64,000 bases of DNA from Bagarius yarrelli. Its lineage: Eukaryota; Chordata; Actinopteri; Siluriformes; Sisoridae. Where the stretch lies: assembly GCA_005784505.1 (NCBI GenBank), contig VCAZ01000037.1:1951856-2015855 (forward strand), read 5' to 3'. Shown piece by piece: positions 52,979 through 63,877 of this stretch; position 1 is the stretch's first letter; each line of letters starts with the position of its first letter. The notes below the pieces were generated by a model. The model was not told where the DNA came from. It worked only from the letters and a program-made list of their open reading frames with translations, and ran no database searches. The translations under genes and the position numbers were made by a program.

Positions 52979-53050
52979 GATAGACATACAGACAGATATA
53001 TACCAGGGAAGACAGACAGACAGACAGACAGATAGACAGACAGACAGACC
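52590..53050. repeat. GATA/GACA tetranucleotide satellite array
   Basis: About 460 bp of interspersed GATA and GACA units with occasional single variants. The long open frames across it (poly Leu-Ser-Ile-Tyr on minus) are a by-product of the 4-bp period. Confidence 0.95.
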
Positions 53051-53765
53051 CCCTGGTGCTACACAAAACATAGAATTTCACAGACAACAGAGAGCCACTA
53101 AACAGGATAGACATAAAGTGCATGTGTGCAACCCGGTGCAGACAGTGCAGAAACAAAGACAAAGAAGACAATAGCGAACGGAACGGAACACAATAGGCGC
53201 CAATCAGATTGTAAAATGAGGTAAGACATGAAATGTGCAAATTAACAACAATATTGTGCAAACAGCATTGTAAAGTTTGGGGGGGGGGGGGTTCCAGTCT
53301 ATTTGTGTTAGATAGATAGAGATAACTTTAAGAGTGAGAGAAAAAGAGACTGATGTATTAATTAGGAATAAAACACTTTGCTCTTATTGAATAAAGCTGT
53401 ATGGTAATGAGCACATCGCATTTTTATTTATTTTTCATTCATTTTATACATTTTTTAGTTTATTTTTTGGTAACTCACTGATATAAATCAGTTTCACCAA
53501 AACACGTCCGCGCAACGGGAAAGTCGAGTCCGAAATGGTACGATCCGTTGTAGGGGTGCACGAATACGGGTAGCGCACATATTCTACCAGAAAAGGGGGG
53601 GAAATATCCAAATCCTGTTTTTAATACAGTTTTTAATCGATATAAATTGTAACCTGGCTACAAAATGTGCGTAATATAAAATAATAACATAATATAATAA
53701 CAAGTACAGACAGTAGAACCCTCTTTCTGCAGTCCCTCTTTCTCTCTCTCGCGCGCGCTGTAATG

Positions 53766-53778
53766 GTTACCTAGCAAC
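53766..53778 (+). promoter_or_regulatory. RFX X-box upstream of dnaaf3
   Basis: GTTACCTAGCAAC fits the 13-mer RFX half-site arrangement RYYNYY-N-RRNRAC at every position. It lies about 43 nt before a good splice donor (ATAAAG|GTGAGT at 53821/53822), hence close to the probable dnaaf3 transcription start. Confidence 0.7.
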
Positions 53779-53784
53779 CGTTCC

Positions 53785-53821
53785 AGACACACATTAGGCC
53801 TACATTTTGTAGAACATAAAG
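53785..53821 (+). other. Probable non-coding first exon of dnaaf3
   Basis: Ends in a strong donor (AAAG|GTGAGTTA). It would join an acceptor such as ACGTTATAG|TGTGTG near 54215, upstream of the dnaaf3 ATG. The 5' end is unknown. Confidence 0.4.
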
Positions 53822-54385
53822 GTGAGTTACACTAAGACTGTGTGTTTTTAGAAGGAAAACCTGCTTTTTAGAACAATAGTTACATTTCCGGGGGGAATTT
53901 TCTTTATTTTATTAAACATAAATAACTTTTAATATTGATTTTAATGAGTTATATACGGTTTAATGTTAGAAATTGGCGTGTAGTCATGATGCGTTCAAGC
54001 ACAGCTTGGATTTTATGTATTTTTTGGTTACAAAACATTTTAACAAAATGTAACAAAAATAATGTTTAAAAAAAAAAAGATTTCATTTCATGATTGTATC
54101 AAATAAATAATAATAATTAGTAAAACCACAAAAATCTAAGTTTAACCATGTATTTATTTACAGTTGGATTTAATTGTATGAATAAATGTAGTTCTTTTTC
54201 TTGCCTACGTTATAGTGTGTGATTTGAATATTAGCTGGAACTACAACACGTATCGACCAATCAGAATCGATCATTATGTCTTCGGTTTATCAGTAAATCG
54301 ATACATTAACATGCTGCTTTATGTTTGGGAAGAACCTGCGTTTACACTGTTTCGTCCCATCTCAAAGTGTGTGTGGGAGGACAGA

Positions 54386-56924
54386 ATGAGCATGGGACAG
54401 ACTCTGGAGGGCACCGGCTGCGTCACATGGTGGGGCTTCGGACCAGCACGAGATCTGCTTGAGATTGGCGTTCCGAGACCACAGGGGGAACTGAACGTGT
54501 TGCTGGTCGGCAGCGGAGACCCGAGACACGTCCTAAAGACCATCGCAGGCCTGAAGGACACAGACAGTCTCCATGTGAGTCCCTGAAACACAAAGCACAT
54601 TTTAACCTATATCACAAGCGTGAACATTAACAGGCTCGGCGCAGTGTGTGAACAAGTCGACACATGTTTTATGGATGTATATGCGATATAAACACAGGAA
54701 TGTTTTCTGTAACAGTCAGCGCTGATACGTTCTCATGATCAGTGTGTTCATCAGAGGTGGCCGGTGCTAGGAAAAAAAAAAAAAAAAAAAAGAGGTGCAA
54801 ACAAGCTAAAAAAAAAAATCAATGCAGGACTAGAAAAAGCCAAAGTGATGTAACATTCCTGCTAGCTAAAATATTGATAATGTTAAAGGCAAAAATGTAG
54901 CATGAATCAGTGAATTTAAAGTCATCATCAGTAATTAAGTCATCAAGATAATCAGCCGTTTATATCAATCGGATTTAGTAATGAAGTCAGAACTACTAAT
55001 AATGTCCACTAGAGGGAGCCAAATCAATCAAAGGGGAAAACAATCAAAGGCTTGACTTACAGCACAACGGTCCAATCACATAAAGCCAAAAATATTCAAA
55101 CAATATTGATTCGCCAACAACAAAAACAGGAGGGTTCCAGCCAATTAAATCTCACCCCTAAATCACATGATTTGTCCTGCACACGCATATGGTTTTGTAT
55201 AATTTAAAAACTATTCTTTTATTTTGTTATATATTTTACAAGCTTTCTTCTCTGGTGGAGCAACACAGCAGTGCCCCCTAGTGACCTTATGCCACTATTC
55301 AGTTCCCTCATGATGCTGTCCTGGTCTGGGGTTTGCAGGTTTGGGTGATTGAGAACAGCATGGAAGTGGTGGCGAGACAACTGCTGCTTCTTTACGTCGC
55401 TCTGAGCAGCCCGGGGAGCATGGGCATGCAGGGTGAGTGTGGAGAATCCATCACCTTATATCTCAAAGAGTTAATTAATAAAGTTGATTATTGAGGAATA
55501 ATTAACTATCTGGCAACCAGGACGTTACATCATGTACTTTCTTTACAGAAAAAACAGAGGTCTTCCTGGAGCTGTTCGGGAACAGCGAGATCCGCTCTCA
55601 GACCGCCGACAAGCTGAAGCACATCGCAGCTCGACTGTTTCTCTCAGTCACCGAAACAATGGACACAGACACAGGCGCACACACACACCCCTGCCTGGAC
55701 ACCACCCTTCTCAAGGTGTGTGTGAACAGAATAATGGAATAGTTGCGTTGAACTGGTTGAATCAGTGTTAATGTGATCTGGTGTGCAGTTTAAGGAGCGA
55801 GACGTGCTGGCTCAGATCTTCAAGCAGTGGCAGCGCCCACCTGTCACACCGCTCAGTATGAGTAAGGCATGGGATACCCGGGTCAGACAGCACCTCGGGG
55901 GACGCTATGACACCCGTAAGGGCTGCTACGACTGGGATCTCGCTATGAAACTATACGACAGAGGGGTAAGTAAACCTCGATTCTCATCCCTGATTGGTTC
56001 AAATTATATCACGAAAGGGCGATTTCTCTCTGGCAGTGTGGCGTGATACAGAAACAGGAGTACGACAGATGGAGGGAGAGCGGCGTGGCCTTCGAGATCA
56101 GAGAGGGACTTTACTGCATCGCTAATCCGAGTCTGCTCTCCATGCGTGTGTTCAGTCGCGTGAGTGTGTTACTGACGAATCTCGGGTTCGGTTGATCCGA
56201 CGCAGTGCCGATTGATTTTTCTGTGTGTGTGTGTGTGTGTGTTGTAGAAAGGAGACAAGGTGGGAGTGCAGGGCTACTGGGGAGACATCGTCTCAAGTCC
56301 GTATCTGTCCTTCGGCATTGAAACAGACGACAAAGAGCTCCTAAAGAGACAAAACAACAAGTTTGTAAAGGTAAAGAAAAACAATGAAGTGTGTGTAGTC
56401 ATTAAAAGTTATTAATGCGGGTGTATCCGAATCCCTCTTTTCGGAGTGAAAGGGTGTACATTTCATTTCCAATGTCTACCTTGATACAAACGACATTTAA
56501 GAGGACATCATATTAAAATCTTTCATCGTCTACGCCTGTGTCCTCCTCTCAGTCAGCTCAGGAAGTCTCTTTAGCCAACCTACAGATGCTTTTCAACTCC
56601 CTGTGCACTAGAGCAGGACATACCCACGTCTCACAGCTCACCAGAGACTCGATTGTTAACACGGCAGATACGCAGTCAGAAAAGAAGCAGGACGCGACAA
56701 GCCATCAAACAGGTAATAACGTATTATTATGTTTGTTTAAATAAGCCAAATTGTGTATCTGTACAACTATAATAGCGTGTGTGTGTGTGTGTGTGTGTAG
56801 AGTTAATGAATCTAACCGGCGTAAGCGTCTCGTTCCTGTCTCTGGACTCTCTGCCTAAACTGTCCATGAAAAGCAGATACTGCCGTCTGTTCAATGCCGT
56901 CTACTGTTCAGCCAGGTATCAACC

Positions 56925-56960
<36 letters not shown>

Positions 56961-57552
56961 ACAGAGCAAGGATGTCAGGTAAATGCTGGACTTTCCAAAT
57001 AAAAAGTTCTAAAGTTCATGGAATTTGAACAACTTTCTTAATTAATCTTGATGTGGAACAAAATAAGTTATGAATTAATTTAATCTTTGACTGGGGGCCC
57101 CCTCGTTTTCTGGGGCCCTAAGCAGGTGCCCCCGCTGTCTATCACTGTAGATATGCAAGTGAATTTAATCGAATTTTATTTCATTCACCGTGCTGTAAGA
57201 TTGTATGATTGTTTACAGCATGGTGCATCATTTGGATTCCTCCCTGACACAGACTACTGCACCTGATGCTGTCCTGATCGTCGAGCTCGCAAAGTCAGTC
57301 TTACACACACACACACACACATATATTCTGCTAGAATAACTATGTAGAATTAGCATAAAGTGTATGTATTGTTTAACTGTAATTTCCTGTGTGTGTGTGT
57401 GTGTTAGGTACCTGTTGGACTTGTCCAAGGAGCAGCAAACCGTGTTTGCGACAAAAGTCAGCGAAATCGCCCAAGAAGCAGGATTTGTGCCGTCTGACAC
57501 TCGAAATGACGATGATGCGTACGCCATGTTTACACTGCCAAAAGACCAATGA
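54386..57552 (+). CDS. dnaaf3: Dynein axonemal assembly factor 3
   Basis: Ten coding exons, all phases closing, 455 residues: 54386-54574, 55339-55432, 55549-55715, 55789-55965, 56037-56159, 56248-56370, 56553-56712, 56801-56915, 57219-57293, 57408-57552. Starts MSMGQTLEGTGCVTWWGFGP (MGQT two codons on is an alternative). Conserved blocks: LNVLLVGSGDPRHVLKTI (methyltransferase-like fold start), VWVIENSMEVVARQLLLL, FKERDVLAQIF, WDTRVRQHLGGRYDTRKG, DWDLAMKLYDRG, GYWGDIVSSPYLSFGIE and VLIVELAKYLLDLS. DNAAF3 acts in the cytoplasm in preassembly of outer and inner dynein arms. Loss causes primary ciliary dyskinesia in humans. Shorter than the human protein at the C-terminus. Upstream X-box fits regulation by RFX/FOXJ1. 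Confidence 0.95.
54880..55100 (+). repeat. Dispersed repeat with GTCCACTAGAGGGAGCC, copy 1
   Basis: In dnaaf3 intron 1. Shares GTCCACTAGAGGGAGCC and AGGGGAAAACA with 57960-58155. Confidence 0.7.
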
Positions 57553-57642
57553 CACACAAGCTACAAACACACTTTTACAGTTTATTACTATTAGTGAAGG
57601 AGTGAAAAGTGCATCATACTGTGTATGATTTTGTGTGTGACA

Positions 57643-57648
57643 AATAAA
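57643..57648 (+). terminator. Polyadenylation signal AATAAA of dnaaf3
   Basis: AATAAA 91 nt past the stop codon, followed by a GT/T-rich stretch. Confidence 0.75.
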
Positions 57649-57959
57649 GTTTTTGATGTAACTTATCTCGAAAATGTTTATTTTTTGTAAAAGGACTTAT
57701 CTAATCGAAAGAGGTGGCAACTGGTCTGAAATGTCATACTTCTATACTATATAGTGTGTGAAACTGAGTATTTAATGTGAGAAGTATGTCCGAATGCAAT
57801 TTACAGAGACGGCTTGTCATAAAAAGGTATACCATGCTGCTGTGATGTTGATATCACATGACATTATTAACATGGTTGATGTAGTACGTCCACATATTAT
57901 TTATCCTACCCATAATCATACTTTATAGAAGACAGACTTCTTTATCAGCCAGGAAGTAC

Positions 57960-58155
57960 GTATATAAATGTAATACAGAATTAATTCATGTTAAAAAATG
58001 CAATAAATGTAGCGTAAATCAGTCAATTGCGGTCCAATAAAGGCCATAATACCAATGTTGTCCACTAGAGGGAGCCAAAGGGGAAAACAGTAAAAGGAAC
58101 GACTTGCATTGGGCTGGTCTAATTATATGAGGCTAAAATTATTAAGATGGTATAA
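57960..58155 (+). repeat. Dispersed repeat with GTCCACTAGAGGGAGCC, copy 2
   Basis: Between dnaaf3 and the troponin T gene. Same orientation as copy 1. Confidence 0.7.
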
Positions 58156-58506
58156 ATCTGTTTAACAAATAGAGAAAATGTAAAGATTGTGTTAAAAGAG
58201 TTCATGATTTTATTATAAGAGGAAAAAAAACATACCCAGAAGGAGGTCAGGCCCAGCTCCGGGTCTGGGTAACGGAGGTGGGGGGTGTTAGTAATCTAAG
58301 GGTGTATATCATTTATTGTTAAAGTAAAGCTTTTGCAAATTATACATTTTATCAAGGAAATGTGAAAATAATACATGTACATCTGATTTCCACTTTTAAA
58401 TTAGTGGTCCAGTCATATAATAAAGCTCCTCCCCCATGAAGCCGAATCTGCATGATGGGATAAAGGAAATGCACAGATGCATCGAGTTGGGTGTGATGTC
58501 ATCACA

Positions 58507-58512
58507 TTTATT
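58507..58512 (-). terminator. Polyadenylation signal AATAAA of the troponin T gene
   Basis: TTTATT on plus, about 100 nt beyond the minus-strand stop codon at 58613. Confidence 0.7.
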
Positions 58513-58612
58513 ATCATCCATTACAGCCAGCGGAGACAAGCGGATGTACACAAACATCTTAACATAACAACAATCGTAGCATTGAAAGTGTTCGGTGTTT
58601 GTCGGTGTCTCT

Positions 58613-59037
58613 TCACTTTCTCAGCCCTCCCACTTTGCTTCCCGTCCCCTTCTTACTGGAGAGCGCAAACAAAAGGATTCATGAATAAATATCAGTGCCA
58701 CATTGTTGTATTTAATTTTGTCTTTGAATTTAAAAGAAAAAAAAAAAAAGAAAAAAAAATCATCTCACAATTTCTGAGCATGGGAGATGCGATCGAGGAG
58801 AACGGTTATCTAGAACGAGACCCGAAACAAAAAGAAAAGGAAAAAAAAGAAAAGAAAAAAAGGGATTTCCTTAAATGTGAATTAATATAAATTAATATCA
58901 AATTTATTGCCCGAAAACTACATTTAAAGTGAGTGTATGAATAAACACCTCGTATTTCTGTCTCTTCATCTTCTGAAGGAGGTCAAACTTTTCAGATTCC
59001 AGCTGGTAGATCCGCTCCCACATCCCTCTAGCTCGCT

Positions 59038-59087
<50 letters not shown>

Positions 59088-59859
59088 AGTCTTACTCAAC
59101 ATGTTGTGTTTACAGTGTGTGCGCGCGTTCATGCCGAACCTCAGGCCATCCTCTTTCAGGTCCTCAATATCCAGCGGTTTGCGTCTCTCAGCGAGAGTCT
59201 TCCTCTTGATCTCTCTCCCTGTTTGTCTTGTCCCTCGTCCCCTCTGTTCTACCTGCCTCATGGAATCAGACAAGAAGAAGTGAAAAACTGGAAAAAAAAA
59301 AAAGCAAAAGAAAATTAAAAAGATGGAGATAAGACCTGAGCCAGGTATCCTCCGAAATGAGCCCCGATGTTGGACAGGACCTTCTTCTTCTTGGCCTCTT
59401 CATCAGCCCGCCTTTTTGCCTCCTCGTCCTCTTTCCTCTGTCGCTCCTCCTGCAAAAAAAAACAAACAAAAAAAAAAACAACTCCAGCACTACTTTCTTC
59501 AACAAACCGTTTATTAGTGCTCACTGAGTTCTTTCTATGTAATTTACCAAAATCCTCGCCTGCCGGACCCTCTCTGTCTCCGCTCGGACCCTCTGCTGCT
59601 CGGCCCGTGCAGCCCTGCGGTTCTCCTGAGATCACACGCAAACTTCAGCAATCAAAATGATTCATTTTTTGAAATATACACAGGAAATATATAAATAATT
59701 TTTTTAAGGGTGCCAATAGTTTTGAAAAAAATCAAACAATTCTCTCTTTCAAAGCGATCAACTCCTCCTCATCTCTCTTCCTCTGGACAAAGTGGGCGTC
59801 GATTAGCGTCTGCAGCTCCAGCAGGTCCTTTTCCATTCGCTTCCTGTGGATGTCCTACA

Positions 59860-59904
<45 letters not shown>

Positions 59905-61421
59905 TGAAACTGCGTTTATGGAAAGCTTCACATCACATGATGTCATAACTTACATCAAAATCCACTCGATCTCCTTCCGGCATTTTCGAAGCAGTGTGGA
60001 CCAGTCTGTGTGTTAAACACACACACATCATAAGTATTATATTAAAGTGAGTGTGAGTGTATGTGTGACTGCCTCAAACCCGTAACATGGACATACTTGT
60101 GTTTGAGCCGCTCCTCTTCTAAAAACCAACCAGAAGGGAACATGGAAGACAAACAGCACTTAATGAATGTAAATTTGTTTATCTTTTATACATAACCGAA
60201 GTCCACTAGAGGGCACACCTGCTCCGAAACTTTTGGAAGTTTTTACTAATGTAGAAGATCTAAACCAAACTGTAGGTTAAACTGTAGGTTTTTTTCTGGA
60301 AAAGCTTTGGCCAGAGAAGAAAATATCATTTCCTCTCTTCTTTTTTCTAAGTAGTAGCACAGTGGTGAAGTTGGTGGACGGAAGTTCAGGGTTCAAATCC
60401 CGGCACCACAAATTTGCCACCACCTTGTTTTTTTCTTGCGGTACTTTCTAGTTAGGCCCTGTCCCAATATCCATGGTACGCCCTAAGGTCTATCATGAAG
60501 TGTGCAATTTTGGAAGTGCATAATTTAGTTGATAAGTGTGCAAGTTCACATCATCCGTCAAATGTCATCATCAATATACTTAAGCGCTTAATAAGTATAA
60601 AAGCAGCCTCAAGGCATAAGCGAACTAAGCAGATGCTTAGGAAGTACATAAAATGACAGATGGTGCAAATAATCGAGAATTAACGATAACTAGTCATATT
60701 GGCGGTGCAGAGGGGATCCCCAAAAAAATTCAGCTTAGGGCCCTGGTCTGTCTGGACACGCACTTACAGAAAGTGTGTATCAAGGGCACGAGTAGGCAGG
60801 GACAAAGCTCAACAGCAAATTAGGACACCCTAAGCACTTAGCTGGAACAGGCAAATAAGCAGCACAAGGGTGCAAGTGTGGATATTGGGACAGAGCCTTA
60901 GATTTCCTTGCCGACCTGATAGTATGGAAAGCGTTGGTCTTGTATGTCAACCAGTAACTGACAGATTTTTTACTTCTCGTTTATTTATATGTCGTGAAAA
61001 GCTCCGCCCACTGATGTCACTGATTCCAAGCTGAGACCAGCAAAGTTTTAGTGCCGGTTTGCAGTCAGGATCTGGGCACTGGCCTATTGTTTATCTTCAG
61101 TCAAAAAGAGCAGACTGGTCTACGATGGTAATCCATTGAAGAGAAGTTTTTTACACACCACACACACACACACACACTCGGGTACCTCCTTCTCGCTCTT
61201 TGTGTCCCTCCACCTTCTCTATACGTACAAACAGCAACAACTTTTAGTCTGCACTTTGGTCCAGACAAGAAAACACTTAAAACACAATCTCACCTTCGAC
61301 TTGATCCCTGAAACAAACAAAATGAAAAGTTCATAAAGTTCATAAAGTTCTAAATGGCTGATAGAAAAAAAAAAAAAAGACGCAGGAGAACTCACTCGTG
61401 CTCTTGCTCGGTGTCTAACAT
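58613..61421 (-). CDS. tnnt1: Troponin T, slow skeletal type
   Basis: Twelve coding exons, phases closing, 247 residues: 61396-61421, 61294-61307, 61186-61218, 60097-60118, 59954-60005, 59738-59854, 59548-59625, 59336-59449, 59140-59252, 58949-59039, 58769-58809, 58613-58655. Starts MLDTEQEHEDQVEEK (short acidic tail from mini-exons, typical of TnT). Then MPEGDRVDFD|DIHRKRMEKDLLELQTL, the tropomyosin-binding region, VLSNIGAHFGGYLAQ, and the TnC/TnI-binding coiled coil with IYQLESEKFDLL. The C-terminus reads RISHAQKFKKGTGSKVGGLRK instead of the usual ..GGRWK. TnT anchors the troponin complex to tropomyosin on thin filaments. Linkage to dnaaf3, as in mammals, supports tnnt1; a tnnt2-type paralogue is the alternative. 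Mini-exons (14-33 nt) are likely alternatively spliced. Confidence 0.87.
59041..59086. repeat. (CA)n microsatellite at tnnt1 exon 10 acceptor
   Basis: On the sense strand (TG)n runs straight into TAG|AGAGCG. Confidence 0.9.
60352..60425 (+). repeat. SINE family A head fragment
   Basis: tRNA-like A-box TAGCACAGTGG and B-box GGGTTCAAATCCC. Truncated just before the Harbinger-like MITE. Confidence 0.65.
60455..60897. mobile_element. Harbinger-type MITE, 443 bp
   Basis: Left end GGCCCTGTCCCAATATCCA and right end TGGATATTGGGACAGAGCC form 19-bp terminal inverted repeats with one mismatch. Flanked on both sides by TTA (60452-60454 and 60898-60900), the 3-bp target duplication typical of PIF/Harbinger. 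No coding capacity. In tnnt1 intron 3. Confidence 0.8.
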
Positions 61422-61464
61422 GGTGCAAAAGGTACAGGACGAAAAACAAGGAGAGATTTAATAG

Positions 61465-61499
<35 letters not shown>

Positions 61500-62559
61500 G
61501 TTATTAAACATGACAGGTGAAGACAAATCGTAGGATCATGGGGGTTTAATCCACACTGATTTGCTGCTAATTAACTGGTGATAATTAAATCCATGGTTGG
61601 AATTCAGATCCAAAAATACACTCAGGATCTCCGGTCGTGTGTAAACACACAGGTTTAATAAGAATCGACTAGAAAACAGTCTTTCAGTCTGTGTTTGCAT
61701 GAATTGTTTTTAAGACTGCGGCAAACGATTATCGTTGATTAACCAACAGTTATTAGAACAATCGATTGATTCATCAGGATTAGTTTCATCTTATGCAATT
61801 AGGTCAACAATTATATCATTCCAATTATGTTTTTTTTGTAATTGAACTGCGATTATTTTATTAGACGAATAAAAAAAGAACTTTTGTTCTTTTGCTAGTT
61901 TTGTAAAATTTGCCCCCAACTTCAACATTTTCATATAAAGTGTTATGTTATTTTATTTTTTTTTTGCATGAGCATCGATTTGCAGTACACTTGCACTACA
62001 GCGCCACGCTGGTTACACTGCGCTAGTGCAGGTCCTTAAATTAAAGCATTCAAGATCAAATGACAATTAGACAACAAAAAATAAATCTAATAAAATCATG
62101 ACATTATAAAAAAAAAAAAAGTCATTCTCAAATCTGATTGGCTGACAGGTGTATGTACATTAAATATTTCTTTGCAAGGAGACCTGTTTTGTTAATTCTT
62201 TTTAAAAATTGCACCTAGTCCAGAGTTTTATGTTTTATATTCTTGCTCCTAAAATAAAAGGTGGTGGTAAAGAAAAAGGAGGCCGATAATTGAGACTGAC
62301 AAGGACGGATCTGGAAACGGGGTTAGTTCCCGGCTACAGATACCGAAAGATTAGGTCTCTGATCCACCTGAATTAACATCCATCAACGTTCCACGCGGAT
62401 CAGAGAGACGCAAAGCAAGTACAAGGTCGAAAACTTGGAAAGCAACATGAAGGTACAAACAAGCTTCAAGCTTTGTTTTTAAAGTAAATCTTTCTAATAT
62501 ATACAGCACGGTGATTCTGTGCTTTCTGTTTTATGATGCGATTTGTGATAAAGAGGAAG

Positions 62560-62625
62560 GGCTTGAACCCCCTATAACCTTCTAATCAATAACCCGAAGT
62601 CTTAACCCTTGATCCACCAGAACGA
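62560..62625 (-). repeat. tRNA-like SINE head fragment
   Basis: The minus strand reads GGTGGATCAAGGGTTAAG and GGGGTTCAAGCCC, degraded A- and B-boxes. Confidence 0.5.
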
Positions 62626-63820
62626 CTCGTCCCATCCTTCTGTCAAAATGCTAATGCAAATTCTAGCAAGAACTGGTGTCATCTACACTTCTCTTATTGG
62701 CCAGTGCTCGGTGCTAAAGGGGTGGAACTCATTTGGTACTAGCTGGTGTTTGCACTGGCAAGGAGCCAAACCCGCTACTTCGCCAATATGTGATCGGATT
62801 TGCTTTTGGGTGAATTGCTGCTTCTGCCATCGTCCTTTTTTTAAAATCCCTGTAATACATATAGTACAAATTCTTATTCTTTTTACCTTAATAATTTAAA
62901 GCAAAGCAAATTGTACGATAGAAATGTAGCCTTCGGCAAGCAATTTTTCCTTTTTTTGGTTGACCGATTGGTGGTACGGGTCTATTTATTTCATATTTTA
63001 CTTCATTTAAAATTTGTAATATTGCTTATGTTCTTGGGTGGCTGGAATGGATTACCTGCATTTACATCATTTCTCATTAGAAAATTTAGTTTAACAAGAC
63101 AACTAACCTGCAGAACCAACTATAATTGTTCGTTAAGGTTCCACTGTGTGTGTGTGTATCTCTAGGCATTTTCTAATAACGTATCCACCACCAGGAGGCA
63201 ATTCTAGACTGGGGTTAAAAAAAATAAAAAATAAAAAAAATCGATAATTCGGTTGATAAACAAAACAAATGAAACTTTATTTAATCAAATACAACAAACA
63301 ACCTTGGTGTGCTTCCCACCTTTTTATTAAGAAAACAAAAGATTTCAGGGGTTCCCTTCTTTTTTTTTTTTTAATACAATAACGAAGTATAAAATGCAGG
63401 CACCTGCTAGAGGGTGAGGGGAAAAGACGAGTGTCCTACCACATGAGAGAAAGGCAAGAAGGGACATAATAAAGACAAGGAGGGGGAGCATAATAAGGCT
63501 GAGCTAAATAGGTTACAAATATCTATATTGTTTTAGGTTTTACTTGGGACGTCCTTTGAATAAACAACACACAACAACAAGAGTAGCAAGGAGAACTCTG
63601 TGGTTAATACATTCATAAGGCGAGTAAAATTATTACGATAAAGAAGCGTTACTGTTGTAATAATAATAATAATAATAATTATAGCTGCACTATTATCAAG
63701 TCTGTAGGATAACGGGAGGTAAAGTAAAAGTCTCACTGGCTAATCAAAGTGCTGCAACTGGTTGAAAATTCTCTCACAGATTCCCGACTTTCATCTTCGT
63801 TCGAGTCTTTAAAAAAAAAA

Positions 63821-63877
63821 TAAAAATCCCGCCGTCACTGAGTTCGCCAACCGCGTTCCCTTCAGGCGGGATTTTTA
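63821..63877. repeat. Perfect 13-bp inverted repeat
   Basis: TAAAAATCCCGCC (63821-63833) and GGCGGGATTTTTA (63865-63877) with a 31-nt spacer. Each arm contains an E2F-like TCCCGCC word. Confidence 0.7.

Larger units (their letters stand above)
51130..54385. other. Interval between Ig/coiled-coil gene and dnaaf3
   Basis: Holds the probable non-coding first exon of the minus-strand gene (low end 51816), a short GATA run (about 52038-52070), the large GATA/GACA array (52590-53050), a poly(G) run at 53280-53291, and the dnaaf3 promoter with its X-box (53766-53778). Confidence 0.5.

Noticed and set aside
52554..53261. 235-residue open frame on the minus strand, rich in Leu-Ser-Ile-Tyr and Leu-Ser-Val-Cys
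   Set aside because: Direct product of the GATA/GACA repeat, which is open in several frames; no start context, splice or family support.
58477..58890. 137-residue plus-strand ORF
   Set aside because: Antisense to the last two troponin T exons, with low-complexity Lys/Glu-rich end.
62609..63165. Plus-strand ORFs of 84-96 residues upstream of tnnt1
   Set aside because: AT-rich, overlap a SINE head, no conserved motif.
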